Shown here in pieces: positions 48,212 through 57,114 of a stretch of 64,000 nt of DNA. Both the position numbers and the translations under genes were made by a program. How positions within the stretch are numbered: the stretch's first letter is position 1; every line of letters begins with the position of its first letter. Origin of the DNA: Pseudomonas putida (GTDB lineage: Bacteria; Pseudomonadota; Gammaproteobacteria; Pseudomonadales; Pseudomonadaceae); the NCBI GenBank assembly GCA_041071465.1, contig CP163498.1:2322501-2386500 (forward strand), written 5' to 3'. The notes below the pieces were generated by a model that saw only the letters and a program-made list of their open reading frames with translations, was not told where the DNA came from and did no database searches.

Positions 48212-50155
48212 ATGTTCTCTTTCGCATTCCCTTCGAGACTGGCCATGAATACCCGTTCCCGTCTGCTCACCTGGCTGCCGGCTCTATTGCTCGGCCCGGT
48301 GCTGGCGCTGTGTAGCACCTTGGCGCTGGCCGAGTCGCCCGCCGAGGCCGCAAAAGCCTTGCACCTGCTGGACTACATTGGCGCCGATTACCCACCGACC
48401 GTTCAAGAAGGCAAGGTGATCGACGAGGGTGAATACCGCGAGCAACAGGAGTTTGGCGCGGTATTGGGCGACCTGGTCAAAGGCCTTCCCGCAAATGCCG
48501 AGCAAGCGGCACTGGAGCAGGGCGTCCAGGCATTGCGCCAGGCCATCGATCAGCGCCAAGAGGGCACAGCGGTCGCCAAGCAGGCCCGCCAGCTGGGCGC
48601 GCGCCTGGCTGTAGCCTACGAGGTCAGTCAGGCCCCGGTGATCACCCCGGACCCTGCCCGTGGCGCGGCGCTGTATGCGCAAAACTGCGCCATCTGCCAC
48701 GGTGACACGGGGGCTGGCGACGGACCGGCTGGCGTGGGCCTGGAGCCTGCCCCGGCCAACCTGCGTGATGCGGCACGCCTCGACCAGTTGAGCTTGTTCG
48801 ACCTGTACAACACACTGGCCCTGGGCATCGACGGTACCGAAATGCCGTCCTTTGCCGACCAGTTGGACGACCGCCAGCGCTGGGATGTGGCCGCTTATAT
48901 CGCCAGCTTCACCGCCAAGCCAGAAGCTGGCAAAGGTGACAAGACCTGGAACATCGCCGACCTGGCCCGCCAGACCCCGGCTGAGGTCGCTGCCAATGAA
49001 GGCGCGGCGGTGCTGGAAGCATTCCGCGCGCAGCGTGCCCAGCCGCCGCAGGTCAAACGTGGCCCGGCGCAACTGCTCGAATACACCGCCAGCACGCTGG
49101 ACAAGAGCCTGGCGGCCTACCGCGCAGGTGACCATGACCAGGCCTATGACCTGTCGGTGGCGGCCTACCTGGAAGGTTTCGAGTTGGTGGAAAGCTCACT
49201 GGACAATATCGACACCCAGGCGCGCAAGGACACCGAAAAATCCCTCATGGCCTACCGCCAATCGCTGCAGGACGGGTTGCCCGTGGCTCAGGCCGAGCAA
49301 CGGCTGGCCGAAGCCAAGCGCAAGCTGGACCAGGCCGCCAAGCTGTTGGGCAGCGATGGCCTGAGCTGGTCGCTTAGCTATATCTCCGGTTTGCTGATCC
49401 TGTTGCGCGAAGGGCTGGAAGCGATTCTGGTGCTGGCGGCGATTCTGGCCTTCCTGCGTAACACCGGGCAGCAGTCGGCGGTACGCAGCGTCAACATAGG
49501 CTGGGGCCTGGCGCTGGTTGCCGGCTTCGCCACCTGGGCGCTGGCGGCCTATGTGATCGATGTGGGTGGGGCTCAGCGCGAGCTGCTGGAAGGCTGCACG
49601 GCCTTGTTCGCTGCGGTGATGGTGTTGTGGCTAGGGGTATGGATGCACGACCGTCGACACGCCGCTGCCTGGCAGAACTACATCAAGAGCAGCCTGGTTA
49701 GCGGCGGCGGGCGTTTCGGCTTCGCCCTGCTGGCGTTTTTCTCGGTGTACCGCGAACTGTTCGAAGTGATCCTGTTCTACGAAACCCTGTGGTTGCAGGC
49801 AGGCCCTGCTGGGCATCAGGCTGTGCTGGCGGGTGGCGCCACGGCACTGGTGCTGTTGGTGGGCTTGGCTTGGGTGATTCTGCGTGGCTCTGCGAAGCTG
49901 CCGCTTTCGCTGTTCTTCAGCATCAACGCCGCGCTGCTGTGCGCGCTGTCGGTGGTGTTCGCCGGGCATGGCGTGAAGGCGCTGCAAGAGGCCGGGGTGC
50001 TGGGCACACGACCGGTAGCGTTCTTCGAGTTCGACTGGTTGGGGATTCATGCCGACGCCTACTCGTTGTCGGCGCAGGCGGTGGCCTTGCTGGCCATCGT
50101 GTTCCTGTACGGGCGTTCGCGTCTGGCGGAAAAGCGCAGGGCAACTGCAAACTGA
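48212..50155 (+). CDS. FTR1-family iron permease fused to a cytochrome c domain
   Basis: The product has 647 residues. A signal peptide (residues ~15-40) is followed by a cytochrome c domain with heme site CAICH (Cys159, Cys162, His163) and the Met ligand motif EMPSFAD. A helical region follows, then an FTR1 membrane domain of about seven helices. Two REXXE iron-binding motifs are seen: REGLE at 399-403 and RELFE at 514-518. Oxidation of Fe2+ by the heme domain may be coupled to uptake, as in other oxidase-coupled FTR1 systems. The ATG at 48212 has CGGAG upstream; ATG 48245 is an alternative. A strong terminator follows. Confidence 0.92.
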   Translation: MFSFAFPSRLAMNTRSRLLTWLPALLLGPVLALCSTLALAESPAEAAKALHLLDYIGADYPPTVQEGKVIDEGEYREQQEFGAVLGDLVKGLPANAEQAALEQGVQALRQAIDQRQEGTAVAKQARQLGARLAVAYEVSQAPVITPDPARGAALYAQNCAICHGDTGAGDGPAGVGLEPAPANLRDAARLDQLSLFDLYNTLALGIDGTEMPSFADQLDDRQRWDVAAYIASFTAKPEAGKGDKTWNIADLARQTPAEVAANEGAAVLEAFRAQRAQPPQVKRGPAQLLEYTASTLDKSLAAYRAGDHDQAYDLSVAAYLEGFELVESSLDNIDTQARKDTEKSLMAYRQSLQDGLPVAQAEQRLAEAKRKLDQAAKLLGSDGLSWSLSYISGLLILLREGLEAILVLAAILAFLRNTGQQSAVRSVNIGWGLALVAGFATWALAAYVIDVGGAQRELLEGCTALFAAVMVLWLGVWMHDRRHAAAWQNYIKSSLVSGGGRFGFALLAFFSVYRELFEVILFYETLWLQAGPAGHQAVLAGGATALVLLVGLAWVILRGSAKLPLSLFFSINAALLCALSVVFAGHGVKALQEAGVLGTRPVAFFEFDWLGIHADAYSLSAQAVALLAIVFLYGRSRLAEKRRATAN

Positions 50156-50159
50156 GCGA

Positions 50160-50183
50160 GGGGCTGCATGGCAGCCCCTTTTC
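50160..50183 (+). terminator. Rho-independent terminator after the iron permease gene
   Basis: GGGGCTGC, loop ATG, GCAGCCCC is a perfect 8-bp stem followed by TTTT. It lies 5 bp after the stop and also sits just beyond the convergent small gene ending at 50193. Confidence 0.88.
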
Positions 50184-50192
50184 AATCTCGGC

Positions 50193-50438
50193 TCAGGCCG
50201 GCTGTGGCGCCTTGAGAATGTTCTGCAGCAATTGCACGCTTTCAACGGCGTCATGACCCAGGCTGGTCAGGTAGCCGCCATCAGGTTGATCGGTCAGCCC
50301 CTTTTCATGCAGGCGTTGCGCTGCCGCGATCAGGGCAGGGGCGGCGGTACTGTTAATCTTGATGCCTTCCTGGCTGCTGTCGTGTTTGAACAGCGCGAGT
50401 ACTTCCAGTTCGTCGATCAGATCGGGGGTAAAAGGCAT
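50193..50438 (-). CDS. Small conserved protein, TIGR02647-like
   Basis: The product has 81 residues, starting MPFTPDLIDELEVLALF, with IKINSTAAPALIAAAQRLHEKGL in outline and LTSLGHDAVESVQLL. This matches my memory of the TIGR02647 family of short gammaproteobacterial proteins of unknown role. It is probably a compact helical, winged-helix-like protein. It has an AGGAGCT site before the ATG and is convergent with the iron permease gene. No function is assigned. Confidence 0.8.
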   Translation of the reverse strand: MPFTPDLIDELEVLALFKHDSSQEGIKINSTAAPALIAAAQRLHEKGLTDQPDGGYLTSLGHDAVESVQLLQNILKAPQPA

Positions 50439-50507
50439 GGCAGCTCCTGACTTCCAGACAAGGATGGCGGCACCGTCAGCGGTGCCTGATCTTCGAGTGT
50501 AGTCGGG

Positions 50508-50807
50508 TTATTCGTCCTCGCCTTGATCCATCTCAGGCGGCAGCTCCGGCAGCGCCCGCAAAGCGTTTTCATACCACTCGCCGTTGAACGCGCGGTCCTC
50601 TACCAGCATGTTGTCGATCTCGAAGGCCAGCACATGGGCCATCAGGTTGAGAATGTCTTCACGCTCATAGCCGACCAGGGTCAGCTTGTTGTAAGTGGCT
50701 TTGGCCGCTGGCGGTTCGCCGCTTTCGATCTGGTTTTCGATGGCCTGGGTCAGCGTTGCCTCGGCGAAGGCTTCGTCGTCATTGTCGAGGTCGGTGGGCT
50801 CGCTCAT
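50508..50807 (-). CDS. Conserved hypothetical acidic small protein
   Basis: The product is a 99-residue acidic protein (MSEPTDLDNDDEAF; QIESGEPPAAKATYNKLTLVGY; EREDILNLMAHVLAFEIDNML; ENALRALPELPPEMDQ). The ATG at 50807 has AGGAG eight bases upstream, so the longer frame to 50882 is rejected. No membrane segment or signal peptide is seen. I do not recognise a named family. It is divergent from the glutathione S-transferase gene across 148 bp. Confidence 0.82.
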   Translation of the reverse strand: MSEPTDLDNDDEAFAEATLTQAIENQIESGEPPAAKATYNKLTLVGYEREDILNLMAHVLAFEIDNMLVEDRAFNGEWYENALRALPELPPEMDQGEDE

Positions 50808-50955
50808 GGCGGTACTCCTGTGATGGGATACGACAGTGTGCCACGCCCGTGGCGGCAATGCCTGGGCATTGATGGGGTGCATGACGCTAGTCAGGGGCGG
50901 GCGTACGGTCTATAAAAGCCGGGCCAACCCCTTACGGCCTGGAGGCTGTTACCTC

Positions 50956-51618
50956 ATGCTCAAGCTTTATGGATTCTCGGTCAGCAACTACTACAACATG
51001 GTCAAACTGGCCCTGCTGGAAAAAGGCCTGCCCTTCGAGGAAGTCACATTCTATGGCGGCCAGGCGCCACAGGCACTGAAAGTAAGCCCACGTGGCAAGG
51101 TGCCGGTGCTTGAAACCGAACATGGCTTCCTCAGCGAAACCAGTGTGATCCTCGACTACATCGAGCAGACCCAGGGGGGCAAGGCGCTGTTGCCGGCCGA
51201 CCCATTCGGGCAGGCCAAGGTGCGTGAGCTACGCAAGGAAATCGAGTTGTATATCGAACTGCCGGCACGAACCTGCTATGCCGAGGCGTTCTTTGGCATG
51301 TCGGTGGAGCCACTGATCAAGGAGAAAGCCCGTGCCGACCTGCTGGCTGGCTTTGCCACCCTCAAACGCAATGGGCGTTTCGCACCTTATGTAGCGGGTG
51401 AGCAACTGACGCTGGCAGACCTGATGTTCTGCTTCTCGGTCGACCTGGCGTATGCCGTGGGCAAGAAGGTGCTGAACATCGACTTCCTGGCGGACTTCCC
51501 GCAGGCCAAGGCGTTGCTGCAGCTGATGAACGAGAACCCGCACATGGCGCGGGTCGTGGCGGACAAAGAGGCGGCGATGCCGGCCTTCATGGAGATGATT
51601 CGTAGCGGTAAACGCTAA
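50956..51618 (+). CDS. Glutathione S-transferase family protein
   Basis: The product is a 220-residue cytosolic protein. The N-terminal thioredoxin-like domain (MLKLYGFSVSNYYNMVKLAL) has the cis-proline and glutathione gamma-glutamyl site (GKVPVLETEHGFLSETSVIL in outline, with the E-T/S pair). A helical C-terminal domain includes LTLADLMFCFSVDLA. It probably conjugates or reduces electrophiles using glutathione; the substrate is unknown. GGAGG lies 10 bases before the ATG. A GC-rich hairpin follows. Confidence 0.9.
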   Translation: MLKLYGFSVSNYYNMVKLALLEKGLPFEEVTFYGGQAPQALKVSPRGKVPVLETEHGFLSETSVILDYIEQTQGGKALLPADPFGQAKVRELRKEIELYIELPARTCYAEAFFGMSVEPLIKEKARADLLAGFATLKRNGRFAPYVAGEQLTLADLMFCFSVDLAYAVGKKVLNIDFLADFPQAKALLQLMNENPHMARVVADKEAAMPAFMEMIRSGKR

Positions 51619-51624
51619 CGGCCG

Positions 51625-51643
51625 GGGGCCGCAAAGCGGCCCC
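51625..51643. terminator. Hairpin between convergent GST and argH genes
   Basis: GGGGCCGC, loop AAA, GCGGCCCC is a perfect 8-bp stem between the two convergent stops. It has no long T-tract on either side, so its efficiency is uncertain. It could serve both genes. Confidence 0.6.
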
Positions 51644-51652
51644 AGGCTCTGA

Positions 51653-53047
51653 TCAGCGCGAAGCCAGCAGCGCCTTGCCGCGAACCACCGCCGCACGCAC
51701 TTGCGCTGGCGCCGTACCACCAATGTGGTTACGGGCATTCACCGAGCCTTCCAGAGTGAGCACGGCAAACACGTCTTGCTCGATCTGGTCGCTGAACTGG
51801 CGCAGTTCGTCCAGGCTCATCTCGGCCAGGTCCTTGCCGGTGTCCACACCATACTTCACCGCGTGGCCAACGATTTCGTGGCAGTCACGGAACGGCAGGC
51901 CACGGCGTACCAGGTAGTCGGCCAGGTCGGTGGCGGTGGAGAAGCCGCGCAGGGCCGCTTCACGCATGATGGCGTGCTTGGGCTTGATCGCCGGGATCAT
52001 GTCGGCAAAGGCACGCAGCGAGTCGCGCAGGGTGTCGGCGGCGTCGAACAGCGGTTCCTTGTCTTCCTGGTTGTCCTTGTTGTAGGCCAACGGCTGGCCT
52101 TTCATCAGGGTCAGCAGGCCGGTCAAAGCGCCAAACACGCGGCCGGTCTTGCCGCGCACCAGCTCTGGCACGTCCGGGTTCTTTTTCTGCGGCATGATCG
52201 AGCTGCCGGTGCAGAAGCGGTCGGGCAGGTCGATGAACTGGAACTGCGCGCTGGTCCACAGCACCAGCTCTTCGGAGAAGCGCGACAGGTGCATCATCGC
52301 CACGCTGGCAGCAGCGCAGAATTCGATGGCGAAGTCACGGTCCGACACGCCGTCCAGCGAGTTGCCGGCCACGGCTTCGAAGCCCAGCAGCTTGCAGGTG
52401 AGCTCGCGGTCGATCGGGTAGGTGGTGCCAGCCAACGCCGCGCTGCCCAGTGGCATGCGATTGGCGCGCTTGCGGCAGTCGACCAGGCGCTCGTAGTCGC
52501 GGCTGAGCATTTCGAACCAGGCCAGCAGGTGGTGGCCGAAGGTGACCGGCTGCGCGGTTTGCAGGTGAGTGAAGCCGGGCATGATGGTTTCGGCTTCGCG
52601 CTCGGCCTGCTCCAGCAGGCCCTGCTGCAGGCGGGTTATTTCGGCCAGGATCAGGTCGATTTCGTCGCGCAGCCACAGGCGGATGTCGGTGGCCACCTGG
52701 TCGTTGCGGCTACGGCCTGTGTGCAGCTTCTTACCGGTGATGCCGATGCGGTCGGTCAGGCGTGCTTCGATGTTCATGTGCACGTCTTCGAGGTCGACGC
52801 GCCAGTCGAAGTTACCGGCTTCGATCTCGCCCTGGATGGTTTTCAGGCCATCGATGATGGTGTCGCGCTCGGCATCGCTGAGCACGCCGACCTGCGCCAG
52901 CATGGTGGCATGGGCGATCGAACCCATGATGTCGTGGCGGTACAGGCGCTTGTCGAAATCGACCGAGGCGGTGAAACGGGCGACGAAGGCGTCGACGGGC
53001 TCACTGAAGCGGCCGCCCCAGGACTGATTGGTCTTGTCGGTGCTCAT
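51653..53047 (-). CDS. argH: Argininosuccinate lyase
   Basis: This enzyme cleaves argininosuccinate to arginine and fumarate, the last step of arginine biosynthesis. The 464 residues contain the fumarase/aspartase superfamily signature [11 protein letters not shown], with the catalytic serine. Other family segments are [31 protein letters not shown] and SDRDFAIEF. Length is normal. The ATG at 53047 ([17 protein letters not shown]) is preferred; one at 53059 adds four residues. It is divergent from algR. Confidence 0.97.
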   Translation of the reverse strand: MSTDKTNQSWGGRFSEPVDAFVARFTASVDFDKRLYRHDIMGSIAHATMLAQVGVLSDAERDTIIDGLKTIQGEIEAGNFDWRVDLEDVHMNIEARLTDRIGITGKKLHTGRSRNDQVATDIRLWLRDEIDLILAEITRLQQGLLEQAEREAETIMPGFTHLQTAQPVTFGHHLLAWFEMLSRDYERLVDCRKRANRMPLGSAALAGTTYPIDRELTCKLLGFEAVAGNSLDGVSDRDFAIEFCAAASVAMMHLSRFSEELVLWTSAQFQFIDLPDRFCTGSSIMPQKKNPDVPELVRGKTGRVFGALTGLLTLMKGQPLAYNKDNQEDKEPLFDAADTLRDSLRAFADMIPAIKPKHAIMREAALRGFSTATDLADYLVRRGLPFRDCHEIVGHAVKYGVDTGKDLAEMSLDELRQFSDQIEQDVFAVLTLEGSVNARNHIGGTAPAQVRAAVVRGKALLASR

Positions 53048-53343
53048 GGATTCACTCATTGCAGGCGTGAACGAAAAAGTGGCGCCGATAATAGCAGGGT
53101 TGGGCTGGCTGCCGCAGGGCGCCGGTCGAGAGAAATGCCCGGAAAATGGCAGAGAAGGATTTTAAGGAATGAACGGCAGTGTTCCACGGACCGTCTACAG
53201 TTGGACAAGGGACTGGCGGTGAATCTGCCGTCCGAGTGAATCTTTGGCCATCGCACCGGTCTAGAGCGTGACCGCAGTGTCGCTCGAACCACACCTGTCT
53301 ACGCTATACCTGTGCGAGACTCATTCAGGAATCCAGCGCAATT

Positions 53344-54087
53344 ATGAATGTCCTGATCGTTGATGACGAACCCCAAGGCCGTGAACGCCTCACCCGGCTG
53401 CTCGGCGAACTGGAGGGTTACACCGTGCTGGAGCCCAGCGCCACCAACGGCGAGGAGGCCCTGGCGCTGATCGAAAGCCTCAAGCCCGATGTGGTCCTGC
53501 TGGACATCGGCATGCCAGGCCTGGATGGCCTGCAGGTCGCCGCTCGCCTGTGCGAACGCGAGGCGCCGCCGGCGGTGGTGTTTTGCACCGGGGACGATGA
53601 ATACGGTGCCGAGGCATTCAAGGACAGTACCCTCAGCCATGTGACCAAGCCTTTCCAGCCCCAGGCGTTGCGCGATGCCTTGCGCAAGGCCGAAAAACCC
53701 AACCGTGCCCAATTGGCGGCGCTTACCCGGCCAGCCAACGAAGGTGGTGGCCCACGCAGCCACATCAGTGCCCGTACACGTAAAGGCATCGAATTGATCC
53801 CTATACCCCAGGTGATCTATTTCATCGCCGACCACAAGTACGTGACCTTGCGCCACGAAGCCGGGGAAGTACTGCTCGATGAGCCACTCAAGGCCCTGGA
53901 AGACGAGTTTGGCGAACGCTTCGTGCGCATCCACCGCAATGCGTTGGTCGCCCGCGAGCGCATCGAACGCCTGCAGCGAACCCCGCTGGGGCACTTTCAG
54001 CTGTACCTGAAAGGCCTGGACGGCGACGCCCTGACCGTCAGCCGCCGGCATGTGGCTGGGGTGCGCAAGATGATGCAGACGCTCTGA
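53344..54087 (+). CDS. algR: AlgR response regulator (LytTR DNA-binding)
   Basis: The product is a 247-residue regulator. The receiver domain has acidic residues Asp7/Asp8, phosphorylation site Asp54 ([10 protein letters not shown]) and Lys109 region (VTKPFQP). A LytTR DNA-binding domain follows from about residue 140 ([32 protein letters not shown]). In P. aeruginosa AlgR controls alginate and twitching genes with the kinase AlgZ/FimS encoded just upstream. Here the 296 bp between argH and algR hold no kinase gene. Start ATG at 53344. Confidence 0.96.
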   Translation: MNVLIVDDEPQGRERLTRLLGELEGYTVLEPSATNGEEALALIESLKPDVVLLDIGMPGLDGLQVAARLCEREAPPAVVFCTGDDEYGAEAFKDSTLSHVTKPFQPQALRDALRKAEKPNRAQLAALTRPANEGGGPRSHISARTRKGIELIPIPQVIYFIADHKYVTLRHEAGEVLLDEPLKALEDEFGERFVRIHRNALVARERIERLQRTPLGHFQLYLKGLDGDALTVSRRHVAGVRKMMQTL

Positions 54088-54123
54088 GGCCGTCTGCGCA
54101 AACCTGTGGCCTGGTTCTGCCCT

Positions 54124-54171
54124 TGTGGGAGCGGCCTTGTGTCGCGAAAGGGCCGCAAGGCCGCTTTCACA
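54124..54171 (+). repeat. Single REP-type palindromic element
   Basis: TGTGGGAGCGGCCTTGTGTC plus GCGAAAGGGCCGCAAGGCCGC repeats the core of the pair at 8624-8741 and includes a GGCC/GGCC palindrome (GGGCCGCAAGGCCGC). It lies between algR and hemC. It shows the element is dispersed. Confidence 0.8.
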
Positions 54172-54262
54172 CAAAGCCGCACATGACCTGTTGATCCGTA
54201 TCTGCAAGCGATACCGGCGATGCTGTTATCATCGGTGGTATTTCTCTGGATCGGGGCGTTCC

Positions 54263-55204
54263 ATGTCCACTCGCGAAATCCGCATTGCCACCCGTAAAAG
54301 TGCCTTGGCCCTGTGGCAGGCCGAATACGTCAAAGCCCGTCTCGAGCAGGCTCACCCGGGTCTGCTGGTGACCTTGGTGCCCATGGTCAGCCGTGGTGAC
54401 AAGCTACTCGACGCGCCGCTGGCGAAAATCGGCGGCAAAGGCCTGTTCGTCAAGGAGCTGGAAACCGCCCTGCTGGACAACGAAGCCGACATCGCCGTGC
54501 ATTCGATGAAGGACGTGCCAATGGACTTCCCCGAAGGCCTGGGCCTGTACTGCATCTGCGAGCGTGAAGACCCGCGTGACGCCTTCGTTTCCAATACGTT
54601 CGACAGCCTCGAAGCACTACCTGCCGGCAGCATCGTCGGCACCTCCAGCCTGCGCCGCCAGGCCCAGCTGCTGGCGCGCCGGCCAGACCTGCAAATCCGC
54701 TTTCTGCGGGGCAACGTCAACACCCGCCTGGCCAAGCTGGATGCCGGCGAGTACGACGCCATCATCCTCGCCGCCGCAGGCCTGATCCGTCTGGGCTTCG
54801 AAGACCGCATCACCTTCACCATCAGCGTCGATGACAGCCTGCCGGCTGGCGGCCAGGGCGCCGTGGGTATCGAGTGCCGCAGTGCCGACGTTGAGACTCA
54901 TGCATTGCTGGCGCCACTGCACCATGCCGATACCGCCGACCGGGTGGTGGCCGAACGTGCCCTGAACAAGCACCTGAATGGCGGCTGCCAGGTGCCGATC
55001 GCCTGCTATGCGGTGCTTGAAGGCGACCAGCTGTGGCTGCGTGGCCTGGTCGGCCAGCCGAGTGGCGGAACGCTGCTGGTGGCCGATGCCCGCGCCCCTC
55101 GCACTGCTGCCGAAACCTTGGGCGTACAGGTAGCCGAGGACTTACTGAGCCAGGGCGCCGAGGCCATCCTCAAGGAAGTCTATGGCGAGGCCGGCCACCC
55201 GTGA
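54263..55204 (+). CDS. hemC: Porphobilinogen deaminase (hydroxymethylbilane synthase)
   Basis: This enzyme joins four porphobilinogen units to hydroxymethylbilane in heme biosynthesis. The 313 residues include Cys242 in [12 protein letters not shown], which holds the dipyrromethane cofactor and has the same number as in E. coli. The family segments [13 protein letters not shown] and [14 protein letters not shown] are present. The ATG at 54263 ([13 protein letters not shown]) is fixed by homology; the frame is open further upstream through REP sequence. Its stop overlaps the hemD start. Confidence 0.97.
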   Translation: MSTREIRIATRKSALALWQAEYVKARLEQAHPGLLVTLVPMVSRGDKLLDAPLAKIGGKGLFVKELETALLDNEADIAVHSMKDVPMDFPEGLGLYCICEREDPRDAFVSNTFDSLEALPAGSIVGTSSLRRQAQLLARRPDLQIRFLRGNVNTRLAKLDAGEYDAIILAAAGLIRLGFEDRITFTISVDDSLPAGGQGAVGIECRSADVETHALLAPLHHADTADRVVAERALNKHLNGGCQVPIACYAVLEGDQLWLRGLVGQPSGGTLLVADARAPRTAAETLGVQVAEDLLSQGAEAILKEVYGEAGHP

Positions 55205-55968
55205 GCCAATGGCGCCTGTTGCTGACCCGGCCTGCCGAGGACTGCGCGGCACTGGCGCAAAGCCTGGCGGAGGAGGGCGTGGGCAGCAGTTGCCTGCCAC
55301 TGCTGGCGATTGAGCCCGTTACGTTAGAGACCCCGCAGCGATTGTTACTGGAAGGCCTGCACGGCTTCCAGGCAATCATCGTGGTTAGCAAGCCGGCCGC
55401 CCGCCTGTTGCTTGAGCAACTGGCCAAGGCCAGCCTTCAGCCGCCACGCCAAGGCTGGTTCACGGTGGGCGAGGCAACCGCTGCGGTGCTGCAGGGGGCG
55501 GGGTTGGAGGTGAGCGCTCCGCCGCGTGGCGATGACAGCGAAGCCTTGCTGGCGCTGCCGGCCCTGCGCCAGGCAGTTGCCGCGCCGGCACCGCGTGTGT
55601 TGATCGTTCGCGGCGTCGGAGGTCGCGAACTGCTGGCAGAGCGTCTTGCAGAGCAAGGTGCTAGTGTCGAATATCTGGAACTGTATCGTCGCTGCCTGCC
55701 GGTATACCCGGCGGGTACGCTGATGCGCCGCATCGAAGCGGAACGCCTCAATGGCCTGGTGGTCAGCAGTGGGCAGGGTTTTGAACATTTGCAGCAGCTG
55801 GCCGGTGCGGATTGGCCGCAGCTGGCACGCCTGCCGCTGTTCGTGCCCAGCCCACGGGTCGCCGAGCAGGCCAGGGCCGCCGGGGCCCAACAGGTTGTGG
55901 ATTGCCGTGGCGCCAGTGCCACGGCCTTGCTGGCAGCCGTGCAGCGTAGCGCTGCACCTGCCTCTTAA
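55201..55968 (+). CDS. hemD: Uroporphyrinogen-III synthase
   Basis: The product has 255 residues and closes hydroxymethylbilane to uroporphyrinogen III with ring D inversion. The start is GTG at 55201 overlapping the hemC stop (GTGA), giving [14 protein letters not shown]. The two-lobed HEM4 domain has weak sequence conservation; LLTRPAED at the start and [14 protein letters not shown] near residue 184 are typical. It is the second gene of hemC-hemD-hemX-hemY. Confidence 0.94.
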   Translation: MSQWRLLLTRPAEDCAALAQSLAEEGVGSSCLPLLAIEPVTLETPQRLLLEGLHGFQAIIVVSKPAARLLLEQLAKASLQPPRQGWFTVGEATAAVLQGAGLEVSAPPRGDDSEALLALPALRQAVAAPAPRVLIVRGVGGRELLAERLAEQGASVEYLELYRRCLPVYPAGTLMRRIEAERLNGLVVSSGQGFEHLQQLAGADWPQLARLPLFVPSPRVAEQARAAGAQQVVDCRGASATALLAAVQRSAAPAS

Positions 55969-56000
55969 GGCGCTAAGCTGTACGCGATGCGCCCCCATGC

Positions 56001-56006
56001 AAAGGA
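56001..56006 (+). promoter_or_regulatory. Ribosome-binding site deciding the hemX start
   Basis: AAAGGA lies 7 bases before the GTG at 56014. The longer frame begins at 55987 without such a site and would place this motif inside the gene. Confidence 0.6.
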
Positions 56007-56013
56007 TGGATAC

Positions 56014-57114
56014 GTGAGCGAGACTGTCTTGTCCAATAACGATCAGCCGTCGGCACAGACGCCGGCGGAACCCGTTACCGCCCCACCTGCCAAGCGCTCC
56101 GGCAGTGGCCTGGCAGCGCTGGCCCTGTTGCTTGGCGCGGCCGGGGTGGCGGTAGGTGGCTGGGGTGTCTGGCAGGTGCGTCAACTGCAAGGCAGCGAGT
56201 TCAACCAGGGCCAGCACATCGAGGCGCTGACCCAGCGCGCCGAAGCCCTGCAGCAGCGCGAACAGCAGATCAGCGCGCAACTGGCCAGCTTGCCTGCAGC
56301 CAGCGAGCTGGAAGACCGCCGACGCCTGGTGGCGCAATTGCAGGGCGACCAGCAGCGCCTCAGCCAGCGCCTGGAAACCGTGCTGGGAGAAAGCCGCAAG
56401 GAGTGGCGCCTGGCAGAAGCCGAGCACCTCTTGCGCCTGGCTACCCTGCGCCTTTCGGCCTTGCAGGACATCACCAGTGCCAAAGCCTTGGTCGAAGGCG
56501 CCGACGAAATTCTGCGCGAGCAGAGCGACCCGGGTGCTTTCGCCGCCCGGGAGCAACTGGCACGCAGCCTGGCCACGCTCGGCAGCACCCAGCAACCGGA
56601 CCGTACTGGCCTGTTCCTGAAACTGGCAGCACAGCGTGAGCTGGTACAGCAGCTAAGCGCCCAGTCGCCCGAATTCGACACCAATGCCGATGCGCTTGGC
56701 GCCCTGACCGCCGATGGTGATGGTGCCAGCCGGCTGTCGCAGTGGTGGGCAGAAATTTCCAAGTACTTCCAGATCGACTTCAACGCCGATGAAAACGTGC
56801 GGCCACTGCTGGCCGGGCAGCAGCTGAACCAGCTGCGCCTGGCCCTGAGCCTGACCATCGAACAGGCCCAGTGGGCGGCGCTCAATGGTGACGCCAAGGT
56901 CTACACACAGGCGCTGGATGATGCCCGCAGCGTGCTGCTGGCGAACTTCAACGCCGACAACCCGCAAAGCAAGGCCATGCTCGACAGCCTCAATGCGTTG
57001 GCCGATCAGCCCGTGTCCGTGGTTACCCCCGACCTCAGCGAAAGCCTGGCGGCAGTGCAGGCCTACATTCAGCGGCGTCATCTGCCGGCCGAGGCTGAAG
57101 GGGGCAAGCCATGA
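56014..57114 (+). CDS. hemX: HemX-family membrane protein (uroporphyrinogen methyltransferase-like operon protein)
   Basis: The product has 366 residues. A Pro/Ala-rich cytoplasmic N-terminus is followed by one transmembrane helix near residues 32-52 (LAALALLLGAAGVAVGGWGVW). A long coiled coil follows (about 60-130), then a helical periplasmic domain (RLAEAEHLLRLATLRLSAL). Despite past annotation as a methyltransferase it has no such motifs; its role in the hem operon is unclear. It follows hemD by 45 bp and its stop overlaps hemY. Confidence 0.9.
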   Translation: MSETVLSNNDQPSAQTPAEPVTAPPAKRSGSGLAALALLLGAAGVAVGGWGVWQVRQLQGSEFNQGQHIEALTQRAEALQQREQQISAQLASLPAASELEDRRRLVAQLQGDQQRLSQRLETVLGESRKEWRLAEAEHLLRLATLRLSALQDITSAKALVEGADEILREQSDPGAFAAREQLARSLATLGSTQQPDRTGLFLKLAAQRELVQQLSAQSPEFDTNADALGALTADGDGASRLSQWWAEISKYFQIDFNADENVRPLLAGQQLNQLRLALSLTIEQAQWAALNGDAKVYTQALDDARSVLLANFNADNPQSKAMLDSLNALADQPVSVVTPDLSESLAAVQAYIQRRHLPAEAEGGKP

